Part shown: piece by piece, positions 23,564 through 32,448 of the stretch
Layout: the number at the start of each line of letters is the position of its first letter
How positions within the stretch are numbered: position 1 is the first letter of the stretch
Assembly: GCA_902560505.1 (NCBI GenBank)
Contig: CACELY010000005.1
Location: forward strand, 1-49,329
DNA: 49,329 nucleotides
Source of the DNA: an uncultured Alphaproteobacteria bacterium
Lineage (GTDB): Bacteria > Pseudomonadota > Alphaproteobacteria > Rhodobacterales > Rhodobacteraceae
Direction of reading: 5' to 3'
Position numbers and translations under genes: made by a program
The notes under the pieces: model-generated
The model's input: the letters and a program-made list of their open reading frames with translations, nothing else
What the model was told of the DNA's origin: nothing
Database searches by the model: none

Positions 23564-24268
23564 CTAACTATTTAAGAAAGTCTTTTTAAGCCACAACTCT
23601 AGTTCATCGATACTGTCAATTATAAAGGGGGTATGGGGACTTAAATCTTTTTTATTGGCAGTTCCTGACAATACTCCAAGACAAGGCATATTTATTTTAT
23701 TTGCTGCTACTAAGTCATAAGTACTATCACCAATCATTAACACCTCTTGGGGTAGTAAATTTGTTTTTCTTAAAAAAGCCTCTAATTGTCCGGGTTCTGG
23801 CTTAGAACCATAACCACTGTCATAGCCTATTACCATATCGAAATATTGAGTTAAATCATGCTGCTCAAGATGTTTTATACCGTTCGTTTCACTGTCATTT
23901 GTTACCAGACCGAATGTAATTGTCTCTAAGTTAGTAAACAATTTATGTAGATTAGTTAATGGTACTTGTTTAGCATCACCAGAGCCTTCAAATAGACCTT
24001 CATGGATCTTCTTTTTCGTTACTTGTGGAAACTTTTGGAAAATTACATCTACAACTTCGTCCACTGAGCCATGCACAAAAATACTTTCCCTTACAAATTT
24101 ATTAGAAGCTAAGTCAAAGTTTATTGCTTTAGCCAATTTCAGTATATCTAGATTATGTTTATTGCTGAACTTTGTGACAAAGACTTTTGCCCACTCTGAC
24201 CATGATCTTTGGATATCAAATAAAGTGCCATCTTTATCGAAAATAATGCCTTTAAGTTTCTTCATCAT
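23564..24268 (-). CDS. HAD-superfamily phosphatase, phosphoglycolate-phosphatase-like
   Basis: The 234-residue sequence has the HAD motifs in order. Nucleophile motif I is IIFDKDGTLFD near residue 10, and motif II is TFGLVTNDSE near residue 115. Motif III is the lysine in GSKPEPGQ, and motif IV is MIGDSTYDLVAA near residue 178. The helical cap inserted between motifs I and II places it in subfamily IA, alongside phosphoglycolate phosphatases and beta-phosphoglucomutases. The substrate cannot be settled from sequence. It overlaps the preceding HAD gene by 17 bases and is presumably cotranscribed with it. Confidence 0.8.
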   Translation of the reverse strand: MMKKLKGIIFDKDGTLFDIQRSWSEWAKVFVTKFSNKHNLDILKLAKAINFDLASNKFVRESIFVHGSVDEVVDVIFQKFPQVTKKKIHEGLFEGSGDAKQVPLTNLHKLFTNLETITFGLVTNDSETNGIKHLEQHDLTQYFDMVIGYDSGYGSKPEPGQLEAFLRKTNLLPQEVLMIGDSTYDLVAANKINMPCLGVLSGTANKKDLSPHTPFIIDSIDELELWLKKTFLNS

Positions 24269-24914
24269 CTTTTAAACAGCCTATTAATTGGGCAACTAAA
24301 TCTCCCCATGAAGTTGGCTCTATAGATGCTCCAACAGCTTTAGGCATATAAGGCTTTACTAAATCACAAACCGAAAAATGGACACACACTGTTTGCTGAT
24401 TGTCATTATATACACTTTCCACCTGATAAGGATTATCGTCAATAAAAAAGGACTGGGCTTTATGGTTTCTCAAGATTTCCTTCACAGCGGGCCCCTTCAT
24501 TCCTTCATTGCTTATTAGTGGGTAGTCCATATTGAGGCTTTTAAGGTTAGCTACCCTATCATCATGAACGGAATGGGGTACATTACTCAAAATTATAATC
24601 TGGGCATATGCTTGGAGTTTCTTTAATGCTTGGGGAGCTCCTTTTGCAGCAGGTTGGCTTTTTGTTTCCTCATTTATGAAACCCCACACCAGATCTTTTG
24701 CGGTATCTGGAGCGGCGACCTCATCCGTCTTTGCTTTTCTTATTGCGTTGTCCAACCTATAGCCAGTTAAGTGTAAGCGGTGGTCGTGTTTTTTTAGATA
24801 GATAGCAAAAGGTTCGGCGAAGTGAACGAGCACCTCATCAGCATCGAAAATCATTACTGGAAGATTAGGATTAAGCTTTATATGCGAGATTTGTCTTTTG
24901 GTGTTTGGTGTCAT
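24252..24914 (-). CDS. HAD-like hydrolase
   Basis: This is a second, more divergent HAD protein of about 220 residues. Motif I is MIFDADEVLVHF, with the DxD pair present but glutamate where a threonine or valine usually follows. Motif II is IIILSNVPHS, and the acidic motif IV is FFIDDNPYQVES. I use the ATG at 24914, beginning MTPNTKRQ. The frame remains open to an ATG at 24971, and neither start has a convincing ribosome site. The two HAD genes overlap and are divergent from the Nudix gene. The substrate is unknown. Confidence 0.65.
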   Translation of the reverse strand: MTPNTKRQISHIKLNPNLPVMIFDADEVLVHFAEPFAIYLKKHDHRLHLTGYRLDNAIRKAKTDEVAAPDTAKDLVWGFINEETKSQPAAKGAPQALKKLQAYAQIIILSNVPHSVHDDRVANLKSLNMDYPLISNEGMKGPAVKEILRNHKAQSFFIDDNPYQVESVYNDNQQTVCVHFSVCDLVKPYMPKAVGASIEPTSWGDLVAQLIGCLKDDEET

Positions 24915-25011
24915 TATTTTAATAAGTTCAAAAATTATTCTTTTTTGTAGGCTAGATAAAGAAAAATGCAATACAATAGTTTAGTTAATTATTTGTGAAA
25001 GATTTAAAAAA

Positions 25012-25689
25012 ATGAATAACACCGAAGAAGTACCAATCCGAGATGCGGCAACTGTTATCTTACTAAGGCAAAAAAAGGACTGTACATATGTTCTTATGGG
25101 ACAAAGAGGAAATAAAGCAGCTTTTATGCCTAGTAAATATGTATTTCCTGGTGGCGCAGTAGATGAAGATGATGGTAATGTACAATTATTTAAAAGTATT
25201 GATAAAAAAGGTATTGATTTACTTCATCAATACTCAGAAAAGAAAATTGCTAAGGAGCTAAGCGTTGCTGCAATAAGAGAGTTGTGGGAAGAAGCTGGGT
25301 TACGGTTATGTGCAAAAGTAGACAACGTAGGAACAATTAGCCCAGGTTGGGAGGGTTTCTGTAATGATACCTATTTGCCTGACGCTAGCAATCTAGAATA
25401 CATTTTTAGAGCTATAACTCCGCCAGGAAGACCTAGGAGGTTTGATGCACGTTTTTTTGTCTGTAGAGCGGAGAATGTTCATGGAAACCTTGATGATTTT
25501 TCGTCCGCTTCTACTGAGTTAAGTCACCTACACTGGATTGACATTAACGAAGTAAAAAGCCTTAACTTACCCTTTATAACAGAAGTCGTTCTTAATGAGG
25601 TCAAAGAGATTATTAAAGATGGCCCAAACAAAAAAGGAGTTCCCTTTTTTAAACATGGAGCTTCTTCCGATTTTATTTTTATAAAATAA
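25012..25689 (+). CDS. Nudix hydrolase
   Basis: This 225-residue Nudix-fold pyrophosphohydrolase has the opening RDAATVILLRQ and an early FPGGAVDEDD. After an insertion of about 30 residues it completes the Nudix box with AAIRELWEEAGLRL (near residue 90). An insertion between the glycine and the REUXEEXGU core resembles the eukaryotic NUDT7/8/19 subgroup and some alphaproteobacterial proteins, several of which act on CoA derivatives or nucleotide sugars. The substrate is not determined here. The ribosomal protein gene rpmG follows 61 bases later. Confidence 0.82.
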   Translation: MNNTEEVPIRDAATVILLRQKKDCTYVLMGQRGNKAAFMPSKYVFPGGAVDEDDGNVQLFKSIDKKGIDLLHQYSEKKIAKELSVAAIRELWEEAGLRLCAKVDNVGTISPGWEGFCNDTYLPDASNLEYIFRAITPPGRPRRFDARFFVCRAENVHGNLDDFSSASTELSHLHWIDINEVKSLNLPFITEVVLNEVKEIIKDGPNKKGVPFFKHGASSDFIFIK

Positions 25690-25698
25690 AAATGTTTA

Positions 25699-25727
25699 TT
25701 GACTAATTGTATTAGTTTTAATATTTA
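25699..25727 (+). promoter_or_regulatory. Predicted rpmG promoter
   Basis: TTGACT (25699-25704) is followed after 17 bases by TATTTA (25722-25727), 24 bases before the rpmG ATG. The -35 box is strong and the -10 box is weaker, so rpmG may be partly independent of the Nudix gene. Confidence 0.4.
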
Positions 25728-25750
25728 ACTAACGAACAGGGAATTAAGAA

Positions 25751-25918
25751 ATGGCTAAACCTTCTACTATAAAAATTAGATTGAACTCTACCGCAGATAC
25801 TGGGCATTTTTATGTCACAAAGAAAAATTCAAGGACTATGACTGAAAAAATGTTGGTTAAGAAATATGATCCAGTAGCGAGAAAGCATGTGGATTATAAA
25901 GAAGGGAAAATAAAGTAG
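25751..25918 (+). CDS. rpmG: 50S ribosomal protein L33
   Basis: This is a 55-residue ribosomal protein. The sequence begins [20 protein letters not shown] and contains [10 protein letters not shown] and [19 protein letters not shown], the standard L33 pattern and length. It lacks the zinc-binding CXXC pairs, so it is the C-minus, zinc-free form. AGGGA lies about ten bases upstream of the ATG. It is convergent with the Bax-inhibitor-1 gene, and its stop codon forms the left foot of a hairpin. Confidence 0.95.
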   Translation: MAKPSTIKIRLNSTADTGHFYVTKKNSRTMTEKMLVKKYDPVARKHVDYKEGKIK

Positions 25919-25951
25919 GGTAGCAACGCCGTTTGGTATCCGCTGCCACCC
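25918..25951 (-). terminator. Intergenic hairpin, possible terminator
   Basis: GGGTAGCAACG (25918-25928) faces CGCTGCCACCC (25941-25951) across a 12-base loop. On the minus-strand transcript the two mismatches become G-U pairs, making an 11-base-pair stem just after the stop of the leftward gene. On the plus strand they are A-C mismatches. The trailing minus-strand sequence is moderately T-rich (TACTTTATTTTC), so it probably ends the leftward transcript. A run of eight A/T pairs lies on the other side (25953-25960). Confidence 0.5.
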
Positions 25952-25961
25952 CAAAAAAAAC

Positions 25962-26678
25962 TTAGTCTCTGTTTCCCATAAATTGCAGTAGAAACATGAA
26001 CATATTCAAAAAGTTTAGGTAAAGAGATAGGGCGCCCATTATTCCCATTTTCTCTGCATACTCTTCACCATAAGAAGATCGATATTGTAAATAGGTATTT
26101 TTGATGTTCTGTGTATCATATGCAGTTAATCCTGCAAAGATCAGCACACCAATTGCAGATATTGCGAGATGCATTACTGGGCTTTGAAAAAACCAGTTTG
26201 CAATAGAAGCGACTATAATACCGATTAAACCTATGAATAGAAAACTACCTAACGCGGACAAATCTCTTTTCGTTGTATAACCATAGAGACTAAGCGCGCC
26301 AAACGCTACTGCAGTAGTAAAGAAAGTTTGCGCAATTGATATTGCAGTATACGCCAGGAAAATATACGAAATTGAAAGTCCAATCAATGCAGCAAAAATC
26401 CAGAAAACTAATTGCGCTGTCTGGGTACGCATGCTGTGTATCTTGGCACTAAACATGAAAACTACTCCTAGCGGTGCTAGCATAACAACCCATTGTAACC
26501 ATGTTCCAAATATTGCCATTACTAATGCTGGTGTAGTGCCTACTGCGTAAGCTACAGCCCCCGTAATCAACATTGCTAATGACATTAGTCCATAGACTTT
26601 GTTCATATGGGCTCTAAGCCCTTCGTCTATGGCCTGTGATGAATCTACATAAGATTTCGCAGTTTGATATTCTGCCAT
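25962..26678 (-). CDS. Bax inhibitor-1/YccA-family membrane protein
   Basis: This 238-residue integral membrane protein has about seven helices. Family signatures are MNKVYGLMSLAMLITGAVAY at the first helix, AISIAQTFFTTAVAFGALSLYGYTT (quoted in part) in the middle, and FAGLTAYDTQNIK, followed by GALSLYLNFLNMFMFLLQFMG at the C-terminus (also quoted in part for identification). Bacterial members are linked to pH-sensitive calcium leak and interaction with the FtsH protease; the role here is inferred from family only. It is divergent from the IMPase gene across a 144-base AT-rich gap in which I could not define a confident promoter. Confidence 0.88.
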   Translation of the reverse strand: MAEYQTAKSYVDSSQAIDEGLRAHMNKVYGLMSLAMLITGAVAYAVGTTPALVMAIFGTWLQWVVMLAPLGVVFMFSAKIHSMRTQTAQLVFWIFAALIGLSISYIFLAYTAISIAQTFFTTAVAFGALSLYGYTTKRDLSALGSFLFIGLIGIIVASIANWFFQSPVMHLAISAIGVLIFAGLTAYDTQNIKNTYLQYRSSYGEEYAEKMGIMGALSLYLNFLNMFMFLLQFMGNRD

Positions 26679-26822
26679 TTTTGACCCCTAATTGTTATAA
26701 AGTTAAATATTGTCTTAATATCCGATAAATAAGCTATTTTTTCAAGTATTCAATGAATATTTGATTAAAAGTTATAGAATAAAATGGTAAAAAATAAAAA
26801 TTAACTAACCAATTTAAGAACT

Positions 26823-27635
26823 GTGAGGTTTGAAATCTTTACAGAAGAAGAAAAACAACGTTTATTTAAGCATGCCATAGATATAGTCTATGAGGCTGGA
26901 AAAATAGCCAATAATTATTTTAAACAAAATCTCACTATCGAAAATAAAGCAGAGAATTCTTTCAATCCAGTCACCGTTGCAGATAAGTCAACAGAAAAAA
27001 AAATAAGAGAAATGATTGAAAAGCTTTACCCTGATGACGCAATAGTTGGAGAAGAGTACGGCAAGAATGAGGGCTCAACTAACTTCACTTGGATTATTGA
27101 CCCTATTGATGGAACAAAAGCTTTTATCTCAGGTATTCCAACTTGGGGGATACTATTATCACTGCTTTGGTACAAAGAGCCGATTTTAGGTATTATTTAT
27201 CAGCCCTTTACTGGCGAACTTTTTTGGGGAGGTTTTGGACAAAGTTTTAAGAAAATCAACCCAAAAAGCAACAATCCACAGTCTATAAGCGTAAGAAAAT
27301 GTGAAAATATAACTAATGCAGTTGTGGCCACGTCATCTCCTAATATACCAAGCCAACTGTTTCAACCTCGTTTAAATGAAATAATGAAACGTTCAAAGCT
27401 AGATAGGTATGGATTAGATTGTTATGCATATGCGATGTTAGCTGACGGATGTATTGATGCAGTAATTGAATTTGGTCTTAAGGAGTATGATGTAAGAGCA
27501 CCTGAAGCTATAGTCTTATCTGCCGGTGGCATAATTAGTAATCTTGACGGGTCTTATCCTTTGAAAGGAGGCGATGTAATTGCCTCCGGTGACTCCCGCG
27601 TTCATGAACAAATAATCAAAATTTTTAATAACTAA
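26823..27635 (+). CDS. Inositol-monophosphatase-family phosphatase, possibly histidinol-phosphatase HisN
   Basis: This is a Mg2+-dependent, lithium-sensitive-type sugar or inositol phosphatase of 270 residues. The metal-binding motifs are all present: VGEEYG (near residue 76), WIIDPIDGTKAFISG (near residue 92) and YDVRAPEAIVLSAGG (near residue 222). The last motif has YDVRAPE where inositol monophosphatases have WDxAA. Many alphaproteobacteria use such proteins as histidinol-phosphatase (HisN), and the motif details fit that group, but I cannot prove it. The start is a GTG with no clear ribosome site; no ATG occurs nearby in frame. Confidence 0.8.
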   Translation: MRFEIFTEEEKQRLFKHAIDIVYEAGKIANNYFKQNLTIENKAENSFNPVTVADKSTEKKIREMIEKLYPDDAIVGEEYGKNEGSTNFTWIIDPIDGTKAFISGIPTWGILLSLLWYKEPILGIIYQPFTGELFWGGFGQSFKKINPKSNNPQSISVRKCENITNAVVATSSPNIPSQLFQPRLNEIMKRSKLDRYGLDCYAYAMLADGCIDAVIEFGLKEYDVRAPEAIVLSAGGIISNLDGSYPLKGGDVIASGDSRVHEQIIKIFNN

Positions 27636-27644
27636 GTTTAATCG

Positions 27645-28583
27645 TTATGATTGGAGAAATTCATGTATTAATGATAAAGCTTCTTGCCTAATTTCTTCCT
27701 TTTCAATCAAGATTTCATGTTGTGCTAGATTAATAGTTGCTATTTTTATGAAAGCGTATTTATGAATTGATTGCATAACTGCTAAGTTATCAGTTATTTT
27801 CTCTTTTCCAGCCAGCAATACCAGTATTTTTCTGTTTGGTATTTTAGCTACATTCAGTGCCTCAATCTCTTTTAATATTGCAATAACATAACCCAAAGTA
27901 GGCGAACCACTATGTAACTTATGATTTTCCTTTAATATTGTCTGCAAACGATTAAACTGCGTCTTATCGGAAGTAAGTGTGTTTGTTTTAAAATCTGTTG
28001 TGAGAGAATATGGCTTATATTTTTCTGGATTTTGTTGGGTAAGCATTATTAATCCAAAAAGTCGCAATGCTTTTTCAAATTTGATTACCAATCTTTGAAT
28101 TGGCCTCGCTATGTAAGGGAAATTACCCCATAGTGGTGATAGAAAAATATATTTATCAAAAGATTGTGGCTCTGATACAAGTCTTCTTAACCCTATTAGA
28201 CAACCTAACGAGTGGGCAACTAAGTACCATGGAGTAGTTAATTTTTTTTTTTTCGCTAAACCTATTAGAGTGTCTAAATCCAATTGGTACTCCCCAGCAC
28301 TAGAAATATGTTGGATTTTGGGTCTGGAAGGAAATGGTCTATCTGAAAGCCCCCAACCTCTCCAATCGAGTGTGGAGACATTAAATCCCTTTTTTATAAA
28401 AAACTCAAATGTGCCTGAGTACTTTTCTATGAATTCACGATGACCATTAAGGAAAAAAACTGTTCCAAGAGCTCTTTTTGTGTTGGCTTTCCATATTGCT
28501 ATTCGTAACTTTCTACCATCTTCAGTTTTTTTGAAGATGATTTGCCCATTCTCCAGCATATATTTGCTGAGATTTGTCTCCAT
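27645..28583 (-). CDS. Alpha/beta hydrolase, lysophospholipase-like
   Basis: This 312-residue alpha/beta hydrolase of the serine aminopeptidase/PldB group has an oxyanion region FFLNGHREFIEKY and the segment STLDWRGWGLSDRP. The nucleophile elbow is VAHSLGCLIG (Ser near residue 127), with alanine instead of glycine at its first position, and the final catalytic histidine is probably in NLAQHEIL. Close relatives act on lysophospholipids or monoacylglycerols; the substrate here is unknown. It starts seven bases after the SCP2 gene ends, in the same direction, suggesting a two-gene lipid-related unit. Confidence 0.78.
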   Translation of the reverse strand: METNLSKYMLENGQIIFKKTEDGRKLRIAIWKANTKRALGTVFFLNGHREFIEKYSGTFEFFIKKGFNVSTLDWRGWGLSDRPFPSRPKIQHISSAGEYQLDLDTLIGLAKKKKLTTPWYLVAHSLGCLIGLRRLVSEPQSFDKYIFLSPLWGNFPYIARPIQRLVIKFEKALRLFGLIMLTQQNPEKYKPYSLTTDFKTNTLTSDKTQFNRLQTILKENHKLHSGSPTLGYVIAILKEIEALNVAKIPNRKILVLLAGKEKITDNLAVMQSIHKYAFIKIATINLAQHEILIEKEEIRQEALSLIHEFLQS

Positions 28584-28590
28584 AATGTTT

Positions 28591-28881
28591 TTAGGCCAAA
28601 ATGCTACTCAATTCCATAGCCGCACTCATTGAGCCTTCTACCTTTAATGATCCTGTCATATAGGCCTCTGTTGCGTTCATATCACCATCAAGAATTTTTG
28701 TAAAAATATCCAGAGAAGCGATTAATGTACAATCAGTTTCTTCTTCTGATATTCTTACCCCGTCACTATCGACTACTATTGAACCCTCATCTTCAATTTT
28801 AAACTTGACGCTTGAGTCAAAAGCTGCTCCAGCCATTTTATTATTTATAGCTGCCACAGCCTTTTCTAATATTTCACTCAT
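28591..28881 (-). CDS. SCP2 sterol-carrier-like lipid-binding protein
   Basis: This 96-residue single-domain SCP2 protein has the pattern VKFKIEDEGSIVVDSDGVRI, then ADCTLIASLDIF-type sequence (here TDCTLIASLDIFTKILDGDM). It ends with NATEAYMTGSLKVEGSMSAAMEL. Such small bacterial SCP2 proteins bind fatty acyl or other lipid ligands. It is upstream of, and likely cotranscribed with, the alpha/beta hydrolase. Confidence 0.88.
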   Translation of the reverse strand: MSEILEKAVAAINNKMAGAAFDSSVKFKIEDEGSIVVDSDGVRISEEETDCTLIASLDIFTKILDGDMNATEAYMTGSLKVEGSMSAAMELSSILA

Positions 28882-29005
28882 AATATACTTTCTTTAATTA
28901 ATTTTTATTTTTTTGCTTACGCGTTTCATATATCATCGGTTCTTACGATCTTATTAATAACCTATGCTTGAAAGCTCTTCTCTCTAAACTATAAGATATT
29001 TTTAT

Positions 29006-31612
29006 ATGGATTTCAAACGCAGCAGTAACAGTCCCTCTATATGTAGAGCTATCTTAGGTCCAACTAATACTGGCAAGACGTATTATGCATTAGAGAGAAT
29101 GATTTCCTACAAAAGTGGAGTGATAGGGGTTCCATTACGACTTCTTGCACGAGAAATATATGATCGACTTGTGTTATTGAAAGGAGCGGATAACGTAGTG
29201 CTTAACACAGGTGAAGAGAAAATACGCGGAAAATTTGAACGATATTGGGTCTGTACAACTGAAGCCATGCCTGTTGAAAAGTCATTTGAATTTGTAGCAG
29301 TAGATGAGATTCAACTCTGTGCTGATGTAGAAAGAGGACATATATTCACTGATAGGTTATTAAACTCTCGCGGACAATTTGAAACATTGTTCTTAGGATC
29401 TGTCGTTATTAAGGATTTAATAAAAAAGATAATACCTGATATTGAAATAATTAGCAGAGATCGACTTTCAAAATTGAGTTTTTCTGGAAAAAAAAACATT
29501 TCTAAATTGGGGCCGAGATCAGCAGTAGTAGATTTTTCAGTTGATAGAGTTTACGAACTGGCTGAACATTTAAGATCATCTAAGGGTGGAGCTGCAGTAG
29601 TTTTAGGAGCGCTATCTCCAAAGACTAGAAACGCTCAGGTAGAGTTGTATCAAAATGGAGATGTGGACCATATTGTGGCCACAGATGCAATAGGTATGGG
29701 CCTAAACTTGCCGATAAATAATATTTATTTCGCAGCGCTGCAAAAATTTGATGGGCGTCGATTAAGGCCGCTTGATACCTTAGAAATTGCTCAGATTGCT
29801 GGTCGCGCAGGACGTTACACCACTGATGGTTTTTTTGGTGAAACTGGAAGCACAATGCCATTGGGAGAAGGGTTGATCCACGATGTTGAGAATAATATTT
29901 TCCCAATGCTCAGAAAATTAAAGTGGCGTAATACCGAGCTCGATTTTAGTGACGTTAGCTCACTCGTAAAATCCCTCGATTTGATAGCTAGTGAAACCTA
30001 TCTGGAACGGTCTTTAGATGGTCTTGATGTCAATACTCTAAAATTTATAAACGGAAATAATCCTGAACTTTTAAAAGAACTGAAGAGAGATGACGTTAAA
30101 TTGTTATGGAAGGCATGTCAAATACCAGATTTCAGAAAAATTTCAAACCAAGATCATGCAGGTCTCATAATAAAAATTTTTGACTTTGTAAGAACCGAAG
30201 GAAGCATTCCTTCAGATTGGTTAAAGATGGAGATCGCTCGTCTAGATAGTGTTCATGGTGATATAGACATCTTATCTAAGAGATTATCGTTTATCAGGAC
30301 TTGGTCATTTGTTGCTAACATTAACAAATGGCTGCTGGATAGTGAATATTTTATTGGAATAACCAGAAATATTGAAGATAAGCTATCAGATGCCTTGCAT
30401 ATAAAACTTACACAACGATTTGTTGACCTAAGGAGGTCTGTATTGATAAAAAAGGGAATGGCAGAAAATTTTGATGAGAAAGATTTCGAGTTAAGAGAGG
30501 ATAGCTGCGTTTATATCAAGGGCCATCTCTTTGGTAAGATGGATGGGTTTGTATTTAATCTTTCTGGGGCAGACTCTGTTTTGGAGAATAAAAAATTGAT
30601 GCAGTTGGTGAGACCTTTTTTGCGTCAACACCTCACTGGTTTAGTAACGAGTTTTTATGAGGCACCAGAAAATGAAATTTTGCTTCGTGTAAATGGGCAA
30701 GTGATTTGGCGAGGCAGCAAAGTTGGTCAGCTAGAGAAAAGTCAAAAAATATTGACCCCAAAAGTTAAACTGATCAAGTCAGATGAACTGGATAAAAGCA
30801 GTCTGGAAAAAATTCAAAGAAAACTCGACATATTTATTGAAAATAAGGTTAAGACACTGATGCCTAATCTTTTACTTCTTGCCAATAATAATAAATTGAG
30901 AGGAGCTACAGCTGGTTTTGCACATATGTTTGTGAATAATTTGGGTATTCTTATGAAATCTGAGGTTATGGAGCAATTCAATAGCATGGATAACGAGAGC
31001 AAAGATAAATTAAGAAATTTTGGCATCAGGTTTGGATATAAGACAATATATGATGCAACGCTTCTTAAGCCAGAAGCCTCCAAGTTAAGAATTGCTCTAT
31101 TTAATGTTTTCTGTGCTATCCCTGACCCAGCATTATTTCACCCCCCACCTGGTCTGGTTACAGTTGAATACGACAAACACATATCAAAGAAACAATATTT
31201 GGTTGCAGGCTTTTTTGTGGCTGGCAATAGGGCTATAAGAATAGACATACTTGAAAGACTGTTTTTTATGATCAAAGAGTATTCCAAAGATGAGTGGATA
31301 GTAATTCAACCAGGTATGTTATCGATTACTGGATTAGGGTTAGAAAAATTTACAGAGCTCATTAGAAGCCTTCGATTTGATATCAAACATGAGAAAATAG
31401 AGAAAGGTAACGAGGTTATAACTTTTGAAAAGGATGATGCTTACTATAAGGTTTTGTTTAAAAAACAGTTAATAAACAAAAGAGAAAAATTTATGTCAGC
31501 CTCTGAAAAATTTAAAAAGACGAAAAAAAATAGAAAAAAGAATAGGGTAAAAAAACAAATGCCGAAAAATGACTCCCCTTTTTCCATGTTAAAGATTTTA
31601 ATAAAAAATTGA
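29006..31612 (+). CDS. Suv3-like superfamily 2 RNA helicase
   Basis: This 868-residue protein resembles mitochondrial Suv3, an NTP-dependent RNA helicase of RNA turnover, and alphaproteobacterial relatives. Motif I is LGPTNTGKTYYALERM near residue 18, motif II is VAVDEIQLCAD near residue 96, and motif V is VATDAIGMGLNLPI. Motif VI is QIAGRAGRY near residue 264. A Suv3-type C-terminal region follows, and the last 30 or so residues are very lysine-rich. That tail could bind RNA. It overlaps the S4-domain gene by four bases, so the two are translationally coupled. There is no clear ribosome site at the ATG. Confidence 0.88.
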   Translation: MDFKRSSNSPSICRAILGPTNTGKTYYALERMISYKSGVIGVPLRLLAREIYDRLVLLKGADNVVLNTGEEKIRGKFERYWVCTTEAMPVEKSFEFVAVDEIQLCADVERGHIFTDRLLNSRGQFETLFLGSVVIKDLIKKIIPDIEIISRDRLSKLSFSGKKNISKLGPRSAVVDFSVDRVYELAEHLRSSKGGAAVVLGALSPKTRNAQVELYQNGDVDHIVATDAIGMGLNLPINNIYFAALQKFDGRRLRPLDTLEIAQIAGRAGRYTTDGFFGETGSTMPLGEGLIHDVENNIFPMLRKLKWRNTELDFSDVSSLVKSLDLIASETYLERSLDGLDVNTLKFINGNNPELLKELKRDDVKLLWKACQIPDFRKISNQDHAGLIIKIFDFVRTEGSIPSDWLKMEIARLDSVHGDIDILSKRLSFIRTWSFVANINKWLLDSEYFIGITRNIEDKLSDALHIKLTQRFVDLRRSVLIKKGMAENFDEKDFELREDSCVYIKGHLFGKMDGFVFNLSGADSVLENKKLMQLVRPFLRQHLTGLVTSFYEAPENEILLRVNGQVIWRGSKVGQLEKSQKILTPKVKLIKSDELDKSSLEKIQRKLDIFIENKVKTLMPNLLLLANNNKLRGATAGFAHMFVNNLGILMKSEVMEQFNSMDNESKDKLRNFGIRFGYKTIYDATLLKPEASKLRIALFNVFCAIPDPALFHPPPGLVTVEYDKHISKKQYLVAGFFVAGNRAIRIDILERLFFMIKEYSKDEWIVIQPGMLSITGLGLEKFTELIRSLRFDIKHEKIEKGNEVITFEKDDAYYKVLFKKQLINKREKFMSASEKFKKTKKNRKKNRVKKQMPKNDSPFSMLKILIKN

Positions 31613-32007
31613 GGCCCTCTGAAAAACCACCTGTATCCCAGTGTCGGTTGGACTTATGGCTGTGGGCTGCAAGGTTCTACAAAACAAGAAATATTGCAGC
31701 ATTAAATATTAAAAAAGGTCTGGTGCGTCTATCTGGGAAAACCAAAACAAAGCCAGCCTCTTTAATAAATCTAGAAAGTCAACTGGTTATTGAACAAAAC
31801 TTTGTTAGAAAAACAGTCTTGGTCGAAGAGATAGCGGTAAAGAGAGTTTCGTCTGCAAAAGCTAAAAGTTTTTATAAAATAGTATTCGAAGATAGACAGG
31901 AAGGCGCAAAATTTTTTCAAGCTAGAACAAGATATAAAGCTGATAAAAAGATAAGAAGAAATTTAAAGGCACTCAAAGAAAAATTACACTTCCTTTCCGA
32001 TAATTAA
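31609..32007 (+). CDS. S4-domain RNA-binding protein, Hsp15-like
   Basis: This 132-residue protein begins with an S4 domain ([18 protein letters not shown], then [18 protein letters not shown]), which is the pattern of the Hsp15/heat-shock ribosome-associated family. The C-terminus is basic. Hsp15 rescues 50S subunits carrying stalled nascent chains; the role here is inferred. Initiation appears to be at a TTG overlapping the helicase stop (TTGA), as no ATG is available at the front. Confidence 0.85.
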   Translation: MRPSEKPPVSQCRLDLWLWAARFYKTRNIAALNIKKGLVRLSGKTKTKPASLINLESQLVIEQNFVRKTVLVEEIAVKRVSSAKAKSFYKIVFEDRQEGAKFFQARTRYKADKKIRRNLKALKEKLHFLSDN

Positions 32008-32044
32008 ATCTTATTATAAAAGTAGATTGTATATGGAGAACCGA

Positions 32045-32383
32045 TTGACCTACATAGTCAACGATAAGTGCATAGGATGTAAATATACCGACTGCGTCGA
32101 TGTTTGTCCGGTGGATTGCTTTTATGAGGGTGAAAATATGCTTGTAATTCACCCCGATGAATGTATTGACTGTGGCGTGTGTGAGCCTGAGTGTCCAGCA
32201 GACGCAATCAAGCCTGATACGGAACCTGACGCTGCTGAGTGGGTTGAATTCAATAGAAAATATTCCGAGCTGTGGCCAAACATTACAATTAGAAGAGATC
32301 CATTACCAGATGCAGACAAAATGGAGGGACAGACGGGCAAATTTGAAAAATTCTTCTCCGATAAAGCTGGAGAAGGAGATTAA
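32045..32383 (+). CDS. fdxA: 7Fe ferredoxin FdxA
   Basis: This 112-residue ferredoxin carries one 3Fe-4S and one 4Fe-4S cluster. The N-terminal ligands are in [20 protein letters not shown] and the second set is in [12 protein letters not shown]. The long C-terminal tail after residue 60 is usual for FdxA. I take the TTG at 32045 as the start. It has GGAG six bases upstream and gives the standard family length beginning LTYIVNDKC (read as MTYIVNDKC). An ATG at 32033 would bury that ribosome site. The gene sits between the S4 gene and carD. Confidence 0.92.
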   Translation: MTYIVNDKCIGCKYTDCVDVCPVDCFYEGENMLVIHPDECIDCGVCEPECPADAIKPDTEPDAAEWVEFNRKYSELWPNITIRRDPLPDADKMEGQTGKFEKFFSDKAGEGD

Positions 32384-32448
32384 CTTTTAAGTAGCTATTT
32401 TTGTTTAACTATGGTACACCGTCTTTTTCAATTTAATGGTGGCTTTTT

